A stretch of 64,000 nt of DNA from Microbispora hainanensis (GTDB taxonomy: Bacteria; Actinomycetota; Actinomycetes; Streptosporangiales; Streptosporangiaceae): the NCBI RefSeq assembly GCF_036186745.1, contig NZ_CP108086.1, positions 310,001 through 374,000 on the forward strand. Direction: 5' to 3'. Below, in pieces: positions 1 to 7,759 of the stretch. A program made the position numbers and the translations under genes. A model generated the notes under the pieces. That model did no database searches. It saw only the letters and a list, made by a program, of their open reading frames with translations, and was not told the DNA's origin. How positions within the stretch are numbered: position 1 is the stretch's first letter; every line of letters starts with the position of its first letter.

Positions 1-1185
1 CCGCCGGCCGGCCACGCGGACCTGGTGCAGCTCGTCGACTCCCGCAACCGGGTGATCACCGCGAGCCGGGCGGCGAGCGGCCAGGCCCCGCTGACGTCCC
101 CCTTCCCCGGGGGCGAGGACCGGCTGCAGTACCGCATCGAGTGCCCCGACGGCGACCGGTGCATCGTGCTCACCGCCGTACGGGTCCTGCCGGTGCAGTC
201 CCGGCTGTTCTGGGGCGGCGAGCCCCACGCCGTGTACGCGGGGAGGGCCGAGCCCGGCCTCCTGGCCACGCATCGGCTGGAACTGTTCATCGCGATCGGA
301 GTTTTGATGATGACCGCCGGATGGACCTGGGCGAGCTGGCGTGCCACAGGCCGCACGCTGCGTCCGGTCAGAGAGATCCGCGAGAAGGTGACCGAGATCA
401 GCGTGCGCGACCTCAGCCTGCGCGTTCCCCAGCCGCCCGGGCGCGACGAGATCGCCGAGCTCGCGCGGGCCTCCAACAGCTTCCTCGACCGCCTCGACGT
501 CTCGGTGCGTCAGCAGCGGCACTTCGCCTCGATGGTCTCCCACGAGCTGCGGACCCCGCTCGCCGGGCTGCGCACGCAACTTGAGGAGGCTCTGCTCTAC
601 CGTGAGGACACCGACCCCTACGAGACGATCCGTACGGCGGTGCGGACCACCGAGCGGTGCCAGGCGATCATCGACGAGATGCTCACGGTCGCCCGGGTCC
701 GCACGTCCGCGGCGGCGGAACACGAGCCGGTGGACCTCGCGGCGATCGCACGCGAGGAGGCCGCCGCCCGCACGAACGGCGTGCCCGTGCACGTGCACGT
801 CGAGGCCGAAGACGAGGTGACCGTCCTCGGCAACCGGGTCCAGCTGTGCGGCGTGCTGACCAACCTGCTGGTCAACGCGCAGCGCCACGCCTGCAGCAAG
901 GTCGACGTCATCGTCGGGCGGGCCGGGGACGACGCGGTCGTCACCGTGCTCGACGACGGCGACGGCATCGCGCCGGAGGACCGCGAGCGGGTCTTCGAGC
1001 CGTTCGTCCGCCTGAAGGACGGCCGCCGCCGCGACCCCAAGGGCACCGGGCTCGGCCTCGCCCTGTGCCGCCTCACGGCGGACGCGCACCATGGGACGCT
1101 GCGGATCGAGGACTCCCCGCGCGGGGCCCGCTTCGTCCTGCGCCTGCCGCTGCTCGCGAGCGCCAGGGCGCAGCTCACCCGGTGA
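1..1185 (+). CDS. Sensor histidine kinase, 5' end outside window
   Basis: Membrane sensor kinase of a two-component system: it senses outside the cell, autophosphorylates a histidine and passes the phosphate to a response regulator, which would lie upstream of the window or elsewhere. The frame is open from base 1, so the N-terminus and probably the first membrane helix are missing. What remains is an extracytoplasmic segment, a membrane helix at about bases 280-345 (LELFIAIGVLMMTAGW), a HAMP linker, the H-box (FASMVSHELRTPLAG; His codon at 541-543), an N-box (NLLVNAQRHA), a G1 box (DDGDGIAPEDRERVFEPF) and a G2 box (GTGLGLALCR). All catalytic boxes look intact. The gene ends 14 bp before the stop of the convergent egtD. 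The stimulus cannot be inferred. Confidence 0.93.
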   Translation, partial: PPAGHADLVQLVDSRNRVITASRAASGQAPLTSPFPGGEDRLQYRIECPDGDRCIVLTAVRVLPVQSRLFWGGEPHAVYAGRAEPGLLATHRLELFIAIGVLMMTAGWTWASWRATGRTLRPVREIREKVTEISVRDLSLRVPQPPGRDEIAELARASNSFLDRLDVSVRQQRHFASMVSHELRTPLAGLRTQLEEALLYREDTDPYETIRTAVRTTERCQAIIDEMLTVARVRTSAAAEHEPVDLAAIAREEAAARTNGVPVHVHVEAEDEVTVLGNRVQLCGVLTNLLVNAQRHACSKVDVIVGRAGDDAVVTVLDDGDGIAPEDRERVFEPFVRLKDGRRRDPKGTGLGLALCRLTADAHHGTLRIEDSPRGARFVLRLPLLASARAQLTR

Positions 1186-1199
1186 CGCTCAGGTGACGC

Positions 1200-2180
1200 T
1201 TATCCGGTGATGCTTTGGGCGTCACCGGCCGCGGCCAGGGTCAACGCGAAGTCGCCGGAACTGTCGGTGTACCAGCGGCAGACCGCGAACCCGGCCCGGG
1301 ACAGCTCGTCGAGCATGCCCTCCCTGCGGAACTTGGCGCTGATCTCCGTACGCGTCTCCTCGCCCTCGGCGAACGGGATCGTGAGGCCGAGCGCCCTGAT
1401 CGGCACCTCCATGGGCCGAGTGGCCCGCAGCCGCATCTCGATCCACTCGTTGTCGTCGTCCCACAGCGCGACGTGCTCGAACGCCTCCGGCTCGAACCCG
1501 GCGTCCAGCTCCCGGTTGAGCACGCGCAGCACGTTGCGGTTGAAGGCGGCCGTCACCCCCTGCGGGTCGTCGTACGCCCTGACCAGGCGGGCGGGATCCT
1601 TCACCAGGTCGGCGCCGAGCAGCAGGGTGTCGCCCGGCCGCAGCGTGGCCCGCAGCTCCTTGAGGAACACCTCCCGCGCGGCGGGCGGGAGGTTGCCGAT
1701 CGTGCCGCCGAGGAACGCCACCAGCCGCCTGCCGGTCCTCGGCAGCAGCGCCAGGTGCTGTTCGAAGTCGGCACGCACCGGCCGCACGTCCAGGCCGGGA
1801 TAGCGTACGGCGAGCCGCCCGGCCGCCGCCTCCAGCGTGACGGCGTCCACGTCGACCGGCGTGTAGGCCCGCAGCGTGCCCGCGTTGGCCAGCGCGTCGA
1901 GCAGCAGCACGGTCTTCTCGCTCGTGCCCGAGCCCAGCTCGACGAGCGTGTCGGCCCGGCTGAGGCCGGCGACGTCGACGGCGCGGCGGCGCAGGATCTC
2001 CAGCTCGCACCGGGTGGGGTAATACTCCGCCAGCCGGGTGATGCGGGAGAACAGCTCGCTGCCCGCGGCGTCGTAGAACCACTTGGGGGGCAGCCACTTG
2101 GGCGACGAGGTGAGCCCGGCGCGCACGTCGTTCTCCAGAGCCTGGCGCAGATAGTCGCCGCCGAGATGATCGGTAACCAT
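1200..2180 (-). CDS. egtD: L-histidine N-alpha-methyltransferase EgtD
   Basis: Transfers three methyl groups from S-adenosylmethionine to the alpha-amino group of histidine, giving hercynine, the first committed step of ergothioneine synthesis in the cytoplasm. The 326-residue length is usual for EgtD. The N-terminal part has the family pattern of a short helical segment (SSPKWLPPKWFYDAAGSELF) and a SAM-binding loop (TLVELGSGTSEKT) near residue 80. The ATG at 2178-2180 lies 9 bp after the egtC stop, so egtD is the last gene of egtABCD. It converges on the sensor kinase gene. No egtE (C-S lyase) follows; the final step must be encoded elsewhere or done by another PLP lyase. Confidence 0.96.
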   Translation of the reverse strand: MVTDHLGGDYLRQALENDVRAGLTSSPKWLPPKWFYDAAGSELFSRITRLAEYYPTRCELEILRRRAVDVAGLSRADTLVELGSGTSEKTVLLLDALANAGTLRAYTPVDVDAVTLEAAAGRLAVRYPGLDVRPVRADFEQHLALLPRTGRRLVAFLGGTIGNLPPAAREVFLKELRATLRPGDTLLLGADLVKDPARLVRAYDDPQGVTAAFNRNVLRVLNRELDAGFEPEAFEHVALWDDDNEWIEMRLRATRPMEVPIRALGLTIPFAEGEETRTEISAKFRREGMLDELSRAGFAVCRWYTDSSGDFALTLAAAGDAQSITG

Positions 2181-2189
2181 GGTCGCCTC

Positions 2190-2891
2190 TCAATCGATCG
2201 GTGTCACCGAAACGCCGTCGGGGGACGCGAGCAGCAGGCTCCGGTCGGGCACCGCCCGCCAGCCCGGCCGGTCGTCCAGGGGCTCGCTCGCGACCAGCAC
2301 CCCCTCCTCCAGGTGCGTGAACAACGTGTCGCCCCACGCGACGGCGGCCAGGTGGGAACCTCCCGTGACGAGCAGGTTGAGCCGGGCCTCCGGGTCCTCC
2401 TCGGACGCCGCCCGGACCACGGCGGGCAGGACGCCGGCGAGCGGCAGGCCGTCACGCAACCGGGCGAACACGGCCGCGGCGAGCCATGCCGAGTCGCACA
2501 CGCTCTCCGCGTCGGGCGCGAGTGGCCGCACGGCCTCGCGCCCGACCCTGCCGTTGTGGCTGAGCAGCCAGGGCCCGTCGGCGAACGGCGCGGTGGCCGT
2601 CTCCTCGATCGGCATCCCGGCCGTGGCCGACCGCACCGCCGCGATCATGCAGTGCGAGCGGGCCGCCCCGGCCAGGCCGGGCACGTTGGCGTCCGCCCAG
2701 ATCGGCACCGTACGGCGGTAGCGCACGGGCCGGGACCCGTCATACCAGCCGAAGCCGAACCCGTCGGCGTTCACCGTGCCGTACTTCTGCAGGCGCGGCG
2801 CGTACGACTGGTGCAGTAGGCCGTGCGCGGGGTCGTTGATGAGCGTGGTCAGGGACCGCACCGGGCCCAGCCACGCCGCGTGGCGGCACAT
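2190..2891 (-). CDS. egtC: Gamma-glutamyl-hercynylcysteine sulfoxide hydrolase EgtC
   Basis: Class II glutamine amidotransferase-like hydrolase that removes the gamma-glutamyl group from the EgtB product during ergothioneine synthesis. The protein starts MCRHAAWLGP, so Cys2 becomes the N-terminal nucleophile after methionine removal, as the Ntn-hydrolase fold requires. Further family features are the LLSHNGRVG loop and the DSAWLAA segment. It is 233 residues long, normal for EgtC. The start is 3 bp after the egtB stop and egtD follows 9 bp downstream, which indicates one transcript with translational coupling. No missing residues were noticed. Confidence 0.95.
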   Translation of the reverse strand: MCRHAAWLGPVRSLTTLINDPAHGLLHQSYAPRLQKYGTVNADGFGFGWYDGSRPVRYRRTVPIWADANVPGLAGAARSHCMIAAVRSATAGMPIEETATAPFADGPWLLSHNGRVGREAVRPLAPDAESVCDSAWLAAAVFARLRDGLPLAGVLPAVVRAASEEDPEARLNLLVTGGSHLAAVAWGDTLFTHLEEGVLVASEPLDDRPGWRAVPDRSLLLASPDGVSVTPID

Positions 2892-2894
2892 CCC

Positions 2895-4205
2895 TCACTC
2901 CTCGGAGCGGGCGCAGCGGAAGCCGGCGAAGATCTGCCGCCGGATCGGGTAGTCCCAGTTGCGGAAGGTCGTGCGGACGGCGGACGGATGGGTGGCCCAC
3001 GACCCGCCGCGCAGCACCCGGTAGGTCTCCCCGAAGAAGACCTTGCTGTACTCCTCGTAGGGGAAGCACCGATAGCCGGGATAGGGCTGGAACCACGAGT
3101 CGGTCCACTCCCACACGTCCCCGATGAGCTGCTCCACGCCGTACGGGCTCGCGCCGTCCGGGAACGCCCCGGCGGGCGCGGGCCGGGCGGCGCGGTGGCC
3201 GAGGTTGGCCCAGCGCCCGAGATGGCCGGGGTCGGCCTCGCCCCAGGGATACCTGCGGCCGCCGCACGCCTTCTCCCACTCGGCCTCGGTCGGCAGGCGC
3301 TTGCCCGCCCACCGGGCGTACGCGTCGGCCTCGTACCAGGAGACGTGCTGCACCGGCTCGTCCGGCGGCACCGGCTCCTCCCGGCCGAACCGGACCCGCC
3401 ACCAGGTGCCGCCGTCGCGCGTCCAGAATAGCGGGGCCTCCACGCCGTTGCGCTCGGCCCACTCCCACCCCTGGGGCAGCCACCAGCGCGGGTCGCGGTA
3501 GCCGCCGTCCTCGATGAACTCCATGTAGGCCCCGTTGGTGACGGGGTGGCGGTCGATCAGGTAGCCCGGCAGGTAGAGCCGGTGGGCCGGCCGCTCGTTG
3601 TCGTACGCCCAGCCGATGGTGTCGGTGCCCATCCTGAAGACGCCGCCGGGGATGTGGACCTCGGGGTCGGCGGCGGGCCTGCCCGGCGGCAGCTCCCCGT
3701 CGCGGACCAGGCCGGGCCGCCGGGACAGCTGGATCGTGGCGAGCATGGTCTCGTCGTGCTGGTGCTCGTGCTGCAGCACCAGCCCGAAGACGTAGCCGCC
3801 GGACCGCAGCGGATCGGGGTCGGTCAGGTCCACCTGGTCGAGGACGTCGAGCACCCGGCCGCGTACGCCGGAGACGTACTTCCTGGCCTCGGCCGGGCCG
3901 AGCAGCGGGAGGGACGGCCGGTCCTTGCGCGGGTGTCTGAACGCGTCGTAGAGCTGGTCGATCTCCGGGCGCAGCGGCTCGATGCCGCCCACCTCGCGCA
4001 GCACCCACAGCTCCTCGTAGTTGCCGACGTGGGCGAGGTCCCAGACCAGCGGCGACATCAGCGGCGAGTGCTGGCGCACGAGCAGGTCGTCGTCGGCGTC
4101 GGTGTAGGCCAGCGACCGCTCGCGTACGGCGGCGAGCTCGGCCGCGATCCGCTCCTTCAGGCCGGTCGGGCCGGCGTTGCCGAGAACGGCGTCGAGATCG
4201 GTCAC
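2895..4205 (-). CDS. egtB: Hercynine oxygenase / sulfoxide synthase EgtB
   Basis: Non-haem iron enzyme that joins hercynine to gamma-glutamylcysteine with O2, giving the sulfoxide intermediate of ergothioneine. I chose the GTG at 4203-4205 because it overlaps the egtA stop (GTGA); the same frame stays open further upstream, but only by reading antisense-like egtA sequence. This gives 436 residues. An N-terminal DinB-like helical domain carries the predicted iron ligands: His59 in DLAHVGNYEE, and His146 and His150 in the HX3HXE motif (LQHEHQHDET). A C-terminal formylglycine-generating-enzyme-like domain follows, with the typical DVWEWTDSWF and VLRGGSWATHPSAVR segments. Third-from-last gene of the egt operon. 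Confidence 0.95.
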   Translation of the reverse strand: MTDLDAVLGNAGPTGLKERIAAELAAVRERSLAYTDADDDLLVRQHSPLMSPLVWDLAHVGNYEELWVLREVGGIEPLRPEIDQLYDAFRHPRKDRPSLPLLGPAEARKYVSGVRGRVLDVLDQVDLTDPDPLRSGGYVFGLVLQHEHQHDETMLATIQLSRRPGLVRDGELPPGRPAADPEVHIPGGVFRMGTDTIGWAYDNERPAHRLYLPGYLIDRHPVTNGAYMEFIEDGGYRDPRWWLPQGWEWAERNGVEAPLFWTRDGGTWWRVRFGREEPVPPDEPVQHVSWYEADAYARWAGKRLPTEAEWEKACGGRRYPWGEADPGHLGRWANLGHRAARPAPAGAFPDGASPYGVEQLIGDVWEWTDSWFQPYPGYRCFPYEEYSKVFFGETYRVLRGGSWATHPSAVRTTFRNWDYPIRRQIFAGFRCARSEE

Positions 4206-5338
4206 GCGAGTATCTCCTCCATCTGATCGGCGGCCGGCGATCGGCCGGACTCGATGTGCCGAGAGGCGAACGCGCGGACCCGGGCGACCAGCGCGGGCTC
4301 GGCCCCGAGGCGGGGCAGGGCCTCGGCGGCGGCGCGGAAGCAGGCCGAGGCCGACCGGCGCAGGCCGGGGTCGGCGAGACCGAGACGGGCGGCGTCCGCC
4401 CATCGGTGGGCGACCGGCCGGGCCGCCTCCATGGCGATCGCGGCGGCCCTGTCGTCGGTGACGAGCGCGTGGACGACGGCCACGCACACGGGCCACTCGG
4501 CGGCCCCCTGCGCGTCGAGGTAGCGCACCTCCAGCCAGCCCCGGGGCCGTACGGGCGGGAAGAGCGTGGTGGCGTGGTAGGCGAGGTCGGCCTCGCCGGG
4601 AGGCCGCCCGGCCACGCGCGCGAAGTCGCGGAACGCCGAGCCGTCGAGCACCGGCCGGAGCCCGCCGGACCCCCGGACCAGCATCAGCCGGGCGTCGAGG
4701 AGGTAGCGCGCCCAGTCGCCCACCGGGTCGCCGCGCCCGTCGAAGTCCCGGGCGACCGGCGCGGTCCTGCTCGGGTCGAGCCTGCCCCACACGGCCTGGC
4801 GGCCGGAGGCCCACCCGTCGAAGGGCGAGTTGGCGAAGGCCGCCACCAGCACCGGGCCGAGCGCGTGGGCGCGTTCCCAGCGGGCCCGGGGGTCGGCGCC
4901 GAAGTCCAGGTTGACCTGGATCGACGCCGTCGAGCACATCATCGTCAGGCCGTGCGGCCGTTCCAGGAACGCGGCCATCGCCTCATACCTGGGCTCTCGT
5001 AACTGCCGCACGGCCGGGCGCAGGGTGTCCAGGCCCCGGCCGCCCAGCCGCAGCCCGGCCCGGGCGAGCGCGAGCCGTACGGCGTCGACGTCGGCGGTGA
5101 GCCTGGCGACGGCGACGGGCAGGACGTCGGGCGGGGCGGACAGTTCGAGCTGCCCGCCCGGCTCGAACGTCACCCGGCTGCCGCCCGTGAGCGTGGGAAG
5201 CGCCCCCGCGATCCGGGCGATGGGGACGGGAAGCATGGGGTTGTCCGCGTCGAAGACCAGGAACTCCAGCTCGACGCCCAACCGGTCGGAGGTGACCCCG
5301 CGGAAGCAGTCCCTGGCGTACCTCTGCACGTCGGTCAT
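4202..5338 (-). CDS. egtA: Glutamate-cysteine ligase EgtA
   Basis: ATP-dependent ligase making gamma-glutamylcysteine, the thiol substrate of EgtB. It belongs to the GCS2-type carboxylate-amine ligases; the start of the domain is visible as DRLGVELEFLVFDADNP, and the conserved TMMCSTASIQVNLDFG stretch lies near residue 130. I chose the ATG at 5336-5338, which has a GGGGGG run just upstream and begins MTDVQRYARDCF. A longer frame to 5407 adds 23 residues that do not look like the family. The product is 378 residues. It is the first gene of egtABCD, so the operon promoter should lie within about 5339-5470. The neighbouring biosynthetic genes settle the assignment over glutathione synthesis. Confidence 0.93.
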   Translation of the reverse strand: MTDVQRYARDCFRGVTSDRLGVELEFLVFDADNPMLPVPIARIAGALPTLTGGSRVTFEPGGQLELSAPPDVLPVAVARLTADVDAVRLALARAGLRLGGRGLDTLRPAVRQLREPRYEAMAAFLERPHGLTMMCSTASIQVNLDFGADPRARWERAHALGPVLVAAFANSPFDGWASGRQAVWGRLDPSRTAPVARDFDGRGDPVGDWARYLLDARLMLVRGSGGLRPVLDGSAFRDFARVAGRPPGEADLAYHATTLFPPVRPRGWLEVRYLDAQGAAEWPVCVAVVHALVTDDRAAAIAMEAARPVAHRWADAARLGLADPGLRRSASACFRAAAEALPRLGAEPALVARVRAFASRHIESGRSPAADQMEEILA

Positions 5339-5469
5339 TCGCCCCCCATCGGGCCGAGGTCTGCCGACTATGTCGCGCCGAGTCAGCTTTCCCCGTAATT
5401 GCCCCATTCAACCTGAAACCCATCCAAACAGGTAGCTATCGGGCGTCACACCCCGCCGATCAGCCCTCG

Positions 5470-5660
5470 TCACGCATCCGGATCACCGAGGGCCGCACCC
5501 ACGCCCGCCACCTTGGCGAGCACCACGCCCTTCCGCCGTACGAGGCGGGCGAGGCCGATCACGCCGGGGACCCACAGAACCCCCGGCGTAGCGGAGGAGC
5601 GTCGCGCCGACGCCCACGGCGCCCGGATTGTGCGCGTAGACCGCCCGAGCCTGCCGGTCG
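5470..5660 (-). pseudogene. Frameshifted remnant of a small membrane protein
   Basis: Two reading frames on the minus strand together make a plausible hydrophobic protein fragment. One frame reads YAHNPGAVGVGATLLRYAG; the next frame continues VLWVPGVIGLARLVRRKGVV and ends at a stop at 5470. The change of frame falls in a run of five C (5580-5584, G on the coding strand), a typical site for a one-base indel. No start codon or N-terminal region is recognisable, and the upstream end runs into the hairpin at 5648-5683. It could also be a chance match or a sequencing indel. The family is not identified. Confidence 0.4.
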
Positions 5661-5683
5661 CGGGCGGCAACGACCGGCAGGCT
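5648..5683 (-). terminator. Hairpin terminator after the DUF6907 unit
   Basis: A perfect 13-bp inverted repeat (AGCCTGCCGGTCG / CGACCGGCAGGCT) surrounds a 10-nt loop. It lies 30 bp beyond the stop of the minus-strand gene that ends at 5713. There is no clear U-tract, as is common for actinobacterial terminators. Confidence 0.6.
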
Positions 5684-5712
5684 TGAGAGGGGATGTACGT
5701 TGCGTACGAGGA

Positions 5713-6120
5713 TCAGACGGGCGACGTCGGCGGGATCTCCATCACACCGATAGCGGCCAGGCCGATCAGATGCGTTCCGACGCTCCGCGCCTCGCCTATC
5801 GTCAGCTCTACAAAGGAGCGATCCTCGATGCTCAGGTGGACGCGGGGCTCGGCGTCACCCGGCCCGAGGCTGAGATCGATCCACATCCACTGCGGCTGCC
5901 CGGCCAGGGGGATCGCGTTCAGCTCGATGGACCGCAGCCAGGCGTTGTGAATGCGCTCACCAGGAGGCTCATCGATGTGGGGCTCCACGCACCAGGGCGG
6001 GCACGACCGGCGCGAACGCTCAGCCGTACGGCCCGGCCGGAAAGGCATGCCCCACGTAGCTGGTCCCTTCCGATTGCGGAGGCCGACTCCGGCGGACGTC
6101 GTGATGCGGTTTCCGATCAT
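5713..6120 (-). CDS. DUF6907-like small protein
   Basis: A 135-residue soluble protein of unknown function. The central motif CPPWCVEPHID resembles the Cys-Pro-x-Trp-Cys...His signature of the actinobacterial DUF6907 family, which suggests a small metal or zinc site. The rest is a beta-rich segment (VHLSIEDRSFVELTIGEA) with no catalytic motif. The ATG at 6118-6120 overlaps the stop of the upstream 72-residue gene (ATGA), so I prefer it to a start 29 codons further upstream. The pair is transcribed away from the WhiJ-like regulator gene; such small genes often accompany DUF5753/DUF397 loci. The function is not known. Confidence 0.65.
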   Translation of the reverse strand: MIGNRITTSAGVGLRNRKGPATWGMPFRPGRTAERSRRSCPPWCVEPHIDEPPGERIHNAWLRSIELNAIPLAGQPQWMWIDLSLGPGDAEPRVHLSIEDRSFVELTIGEARSVGTHLIGLAAIGVMEIPPTSPV

Positions 6121-6335
6121 CGGAGCACCGCCATCTCGGCCAGGCTCTCCTGTTCCGCGATGGCCTGACACAGTTCGCGCAGGTTGTCGGCGTCGACGGT
6201 ACGGCAAGCACCCGCCTGCTCGGCCTCCGATGGGAACGGCCGTTCACGGCTCGCCCAGAAGCGGCCGGCGTCGCTCCTCATGATCCGCCACCCGGCGAAC
6301 TCCGTGCCGGGCGCAGCGGCCCTATCTTGGGTCAT
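6117..6335 (-). CDS. Small hypothetical protein, 72 residues
   Basis: A short soluble protein beginning MTQDRAAAPGTEFAGWRIM. The middle reads like a compact alpha/beta domain (WRIMRSDAGRFWASRERPFP) and the C-terminus is a helix (ADNLRELCQAIAEQESLAEM). I know similar small proteins beside WhiJ-like/DUF397 genes in actinomycetes, but no function is established. The stop overlaps the start of the following DUF6907-like gene by 4 bp, so the two form a bicistronic unit. An inverted repeat sits immediately upstream of the start codon (6339-6358). Confidence 0.6.
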   Translation of the reverse strand: MTQDRAAAPGTEFAGWRIMRSDAGRFWASRERPFPSEAEQAGACRTVDADNLRELCQAIAEQESLAEMAVLR

Positions 6336-6338
6336 GGG

Positions 6339-6358
6339 TCAGGAACCTCGCTTCCTGA
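6339..6358. promoter_or_regulatory. Inverted repeat before the small-gene pair
   Basis: TCAGGAA and TTCCTGA are separated by 6 nt, ending 4 bp upstream of the ATG at 6335. The position suits an operator, or an mRNA hairpin affecting translation of the 72-residue protein. Confidence 0.35.
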
Positions 6359-6491
6359 TCAAGGACCCGTCCGATCGTGCCCGCGACGGGCGGGTCCGTC
6401 CTTGTATCGCCTCTGATGGCGATGACTTTGCTTAGCCGCTCCCCTCTGTCATCATTCTTTTACTGTTCGTGTCCGCTCTGCGACATCATGG

Positions 6492-6524
6492 CTCGCACAG
6501 TGCGAGATGGCAAGGAACTGTGCG
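6492..6524. promoter_or_regulatory. Overlapping palindromes upstream of the WhiJ-like gene
   Basis: CTCGCACAGTGCGAG (6492-6506) is a 7-1-7 perfect palindrome. A second pair, CGCACAGT (6494-6501) and ACTGTGCG (6517-6524), uses the same half-site with a 15-nt spacer. They lie 40-70 bp before the regulator's start codon, where an autoregulatory operator would be expected. The link to the adjacent regulator is inferred. Confidence 0.45.
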
Positions 6525-6564
6525 GGCAATCTTCACGCGATCATGACTATCCAAGGGCTTGGTG

Positions 6565-7407
6565 ATGAGAAGTCCCACTGTGAGACACCGCCGATTGGGT
6601 CGCGAACTGCGGCGACTCCGTGAGCAGACGGGTCTCTCACCCGAGGTGGCAGCCCACCAGCTTGGGTGGAGCCGTTCGAAGCTCAATCGCGTCGAGAACG
6701 CGCGGCTGCTGCCGAGCGCGGAGGACATCGGCAACGCCTGCGATCTGTACGGCGTGGACAGCAGCGGGAAGGCTGGCCTGATCCAGCTCGGCAAGGACGC
6801 CGGCAAACGAGGCTGGTGGACCGCCTACAGCGACGTCTTCACCGGCTCCTACATCGCGCTGGAAAGCGAGGCGACGGCCATCCGAATGTGGGAACCTACG
6901 CTGGTTCCCGGCCTGCTCCAAAGCGAGGATTACGCCCGCGAGATCATCTGCGCTACAAGACCCGAACTTGCTTCGCCGGACATCGACCGGCGCGTGGACG
7001 CCCGCATGGCACGCAAGATCAACCTTCTCGGCTCTCACGCCCCTACTGTGCACGCTCTGCTCGACGAGGGCATCCTGCACAAGCCCGTCGGATCACCGGG
7101 CCTCACGGCACGCCAGCTTGATCACATCCTCCAAGTCGCGGCTTGGCCGAACGTCACTATCCAGGTCCTTCCGCTGGCGGCCGGCGCCCACGGCGGCATG
7201 GAGGGAGGCTTCTCCGTGCTGAGTTTCGACGACGAGGATCCTGACGTCGGATACGTCGAAGGGCCAGCCGGCGACGTGTACGTAGAGGCGACCGATCAAG
7301 TACGGCGGCTTATGCTGACATTCGAACGCATCCTCAACATATGCCTGTCCCCCGAGAAGTCAGCAGAGCTCATAACTGCGGCGAGGAGTGAACATGATCT
7401 CCCCTGA
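6565..7407 (+). CDS. WhiJ-like helix-turn-helix regulator (DUF5753)
   Basis: DNA-binding regulator of the Scr1/WhiJ type common in actinomycetes, where it works with a small DUF397 partner in control of development or secondary metabolism. An XRE-type HTH covers about residues 5-60 (LRREQTGLSPEVAAHQLGWS-like region, then WSRSKLNRVENA). The DUF5753 domain follows, with its usual WEPTLVPGLLQSEDYAR segment and a late IQVLPLAAGAHGGMEG stretch. I chose the ATG at 6565 because AAGGG lies 7 nt upstream; a GTG (6562) and a TTG (6559) in frame are alternatives. The product is 280 residues. The stop overlaps the DUF397 gene, implying coupled expression. Confidence 0.9.
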   Translation: MRSPTVRHRRLGRELRRLREQTGLSPEVAAHQLGWSRSKLNRVENARLLPSAEDIGNACDLYGVDSSGKAGLIQLGKDAGKRGWWTAYSDVFTGSYIALESEATAIRMWEPTLVPGLLQSEDYAREIICATRPELASPDIDRRVDARMARKINLLGSHAPTVHALLDEGILHKPVGSPGLTARQLDHILQVAAWPNVTIQVLPLAAGAHGGMEGGFSVLSFDDEDPDVGYVEGPAGDVYVEATDQVRRLMLTFERILNICLSPEKSAELITAARSEHDLP

Positions 7408-7600
7408 TCTGTCCGGTGCCGAGTTCCGTAAATCCAGCTACAGCGGTGGCGGGAACAACTGTGTCGAGGTGGCGACGAACCTGCCGGGGGTGGTGGCCGT
7501 ACGGGACAGCAAGGACCGCACGGGCCCGGTCCTGGCCTTCACCCCGAGCGAGTGGAGCGCCTTCATCGCGGGTGTCAAGAAGGGCGAGTTCGGCAGCTGA
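7394..7600 (+). CDS. DUF397 small regulatory partner
   Basis: A 68-residue DUF397 protein, the usual partner of the DUF5753 regulator just upstream. The signature is complete: FRKSSYSGGGNNCVEVA at the N-terminus, VAVRDSKDRTGPVLAFTP in the middle and a WSAFIAGVKKGEF end. In Streptomyces, members of this family act with WhiJ-type proteins, apparently as antagonists; the biochemical mechanism is unclear. The ATG at 7394 has GAGGAG 5 nt upstream, better than the GTG at 7388. It overlaps the end of the regulator gene by 14 bp. Confidence 0.9.
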   Translation: MISPDLSGAEFRKSSYSGGGNNCVEVATNLPGVVAVRDSKDRTGPVLAFTPSEWSAFIAGVKKGEFGS

Positions 7601-7759
7601 TCACCCGGCGACCGACCAGGTGCGGCGTGCCCCTTCTGTCACGTGACGGGCGTCGATCCCTGACCGAGTGGCCCGAGCACCTGTTCGCGGCGATCCGCAG
7701 CGCCGCCCGCGTCGTCCGTCCTGGGGATCTTTCGCCGTGAGCCGGTAGCGTTGGTGCAC

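Noticed and set aside
2895..4937. 680-codon version of EgtB
   Set aside because: The first 244 codons lie over egtA in another frame and have no family similarity. The GTG overlapping the egtA stop is the better start.
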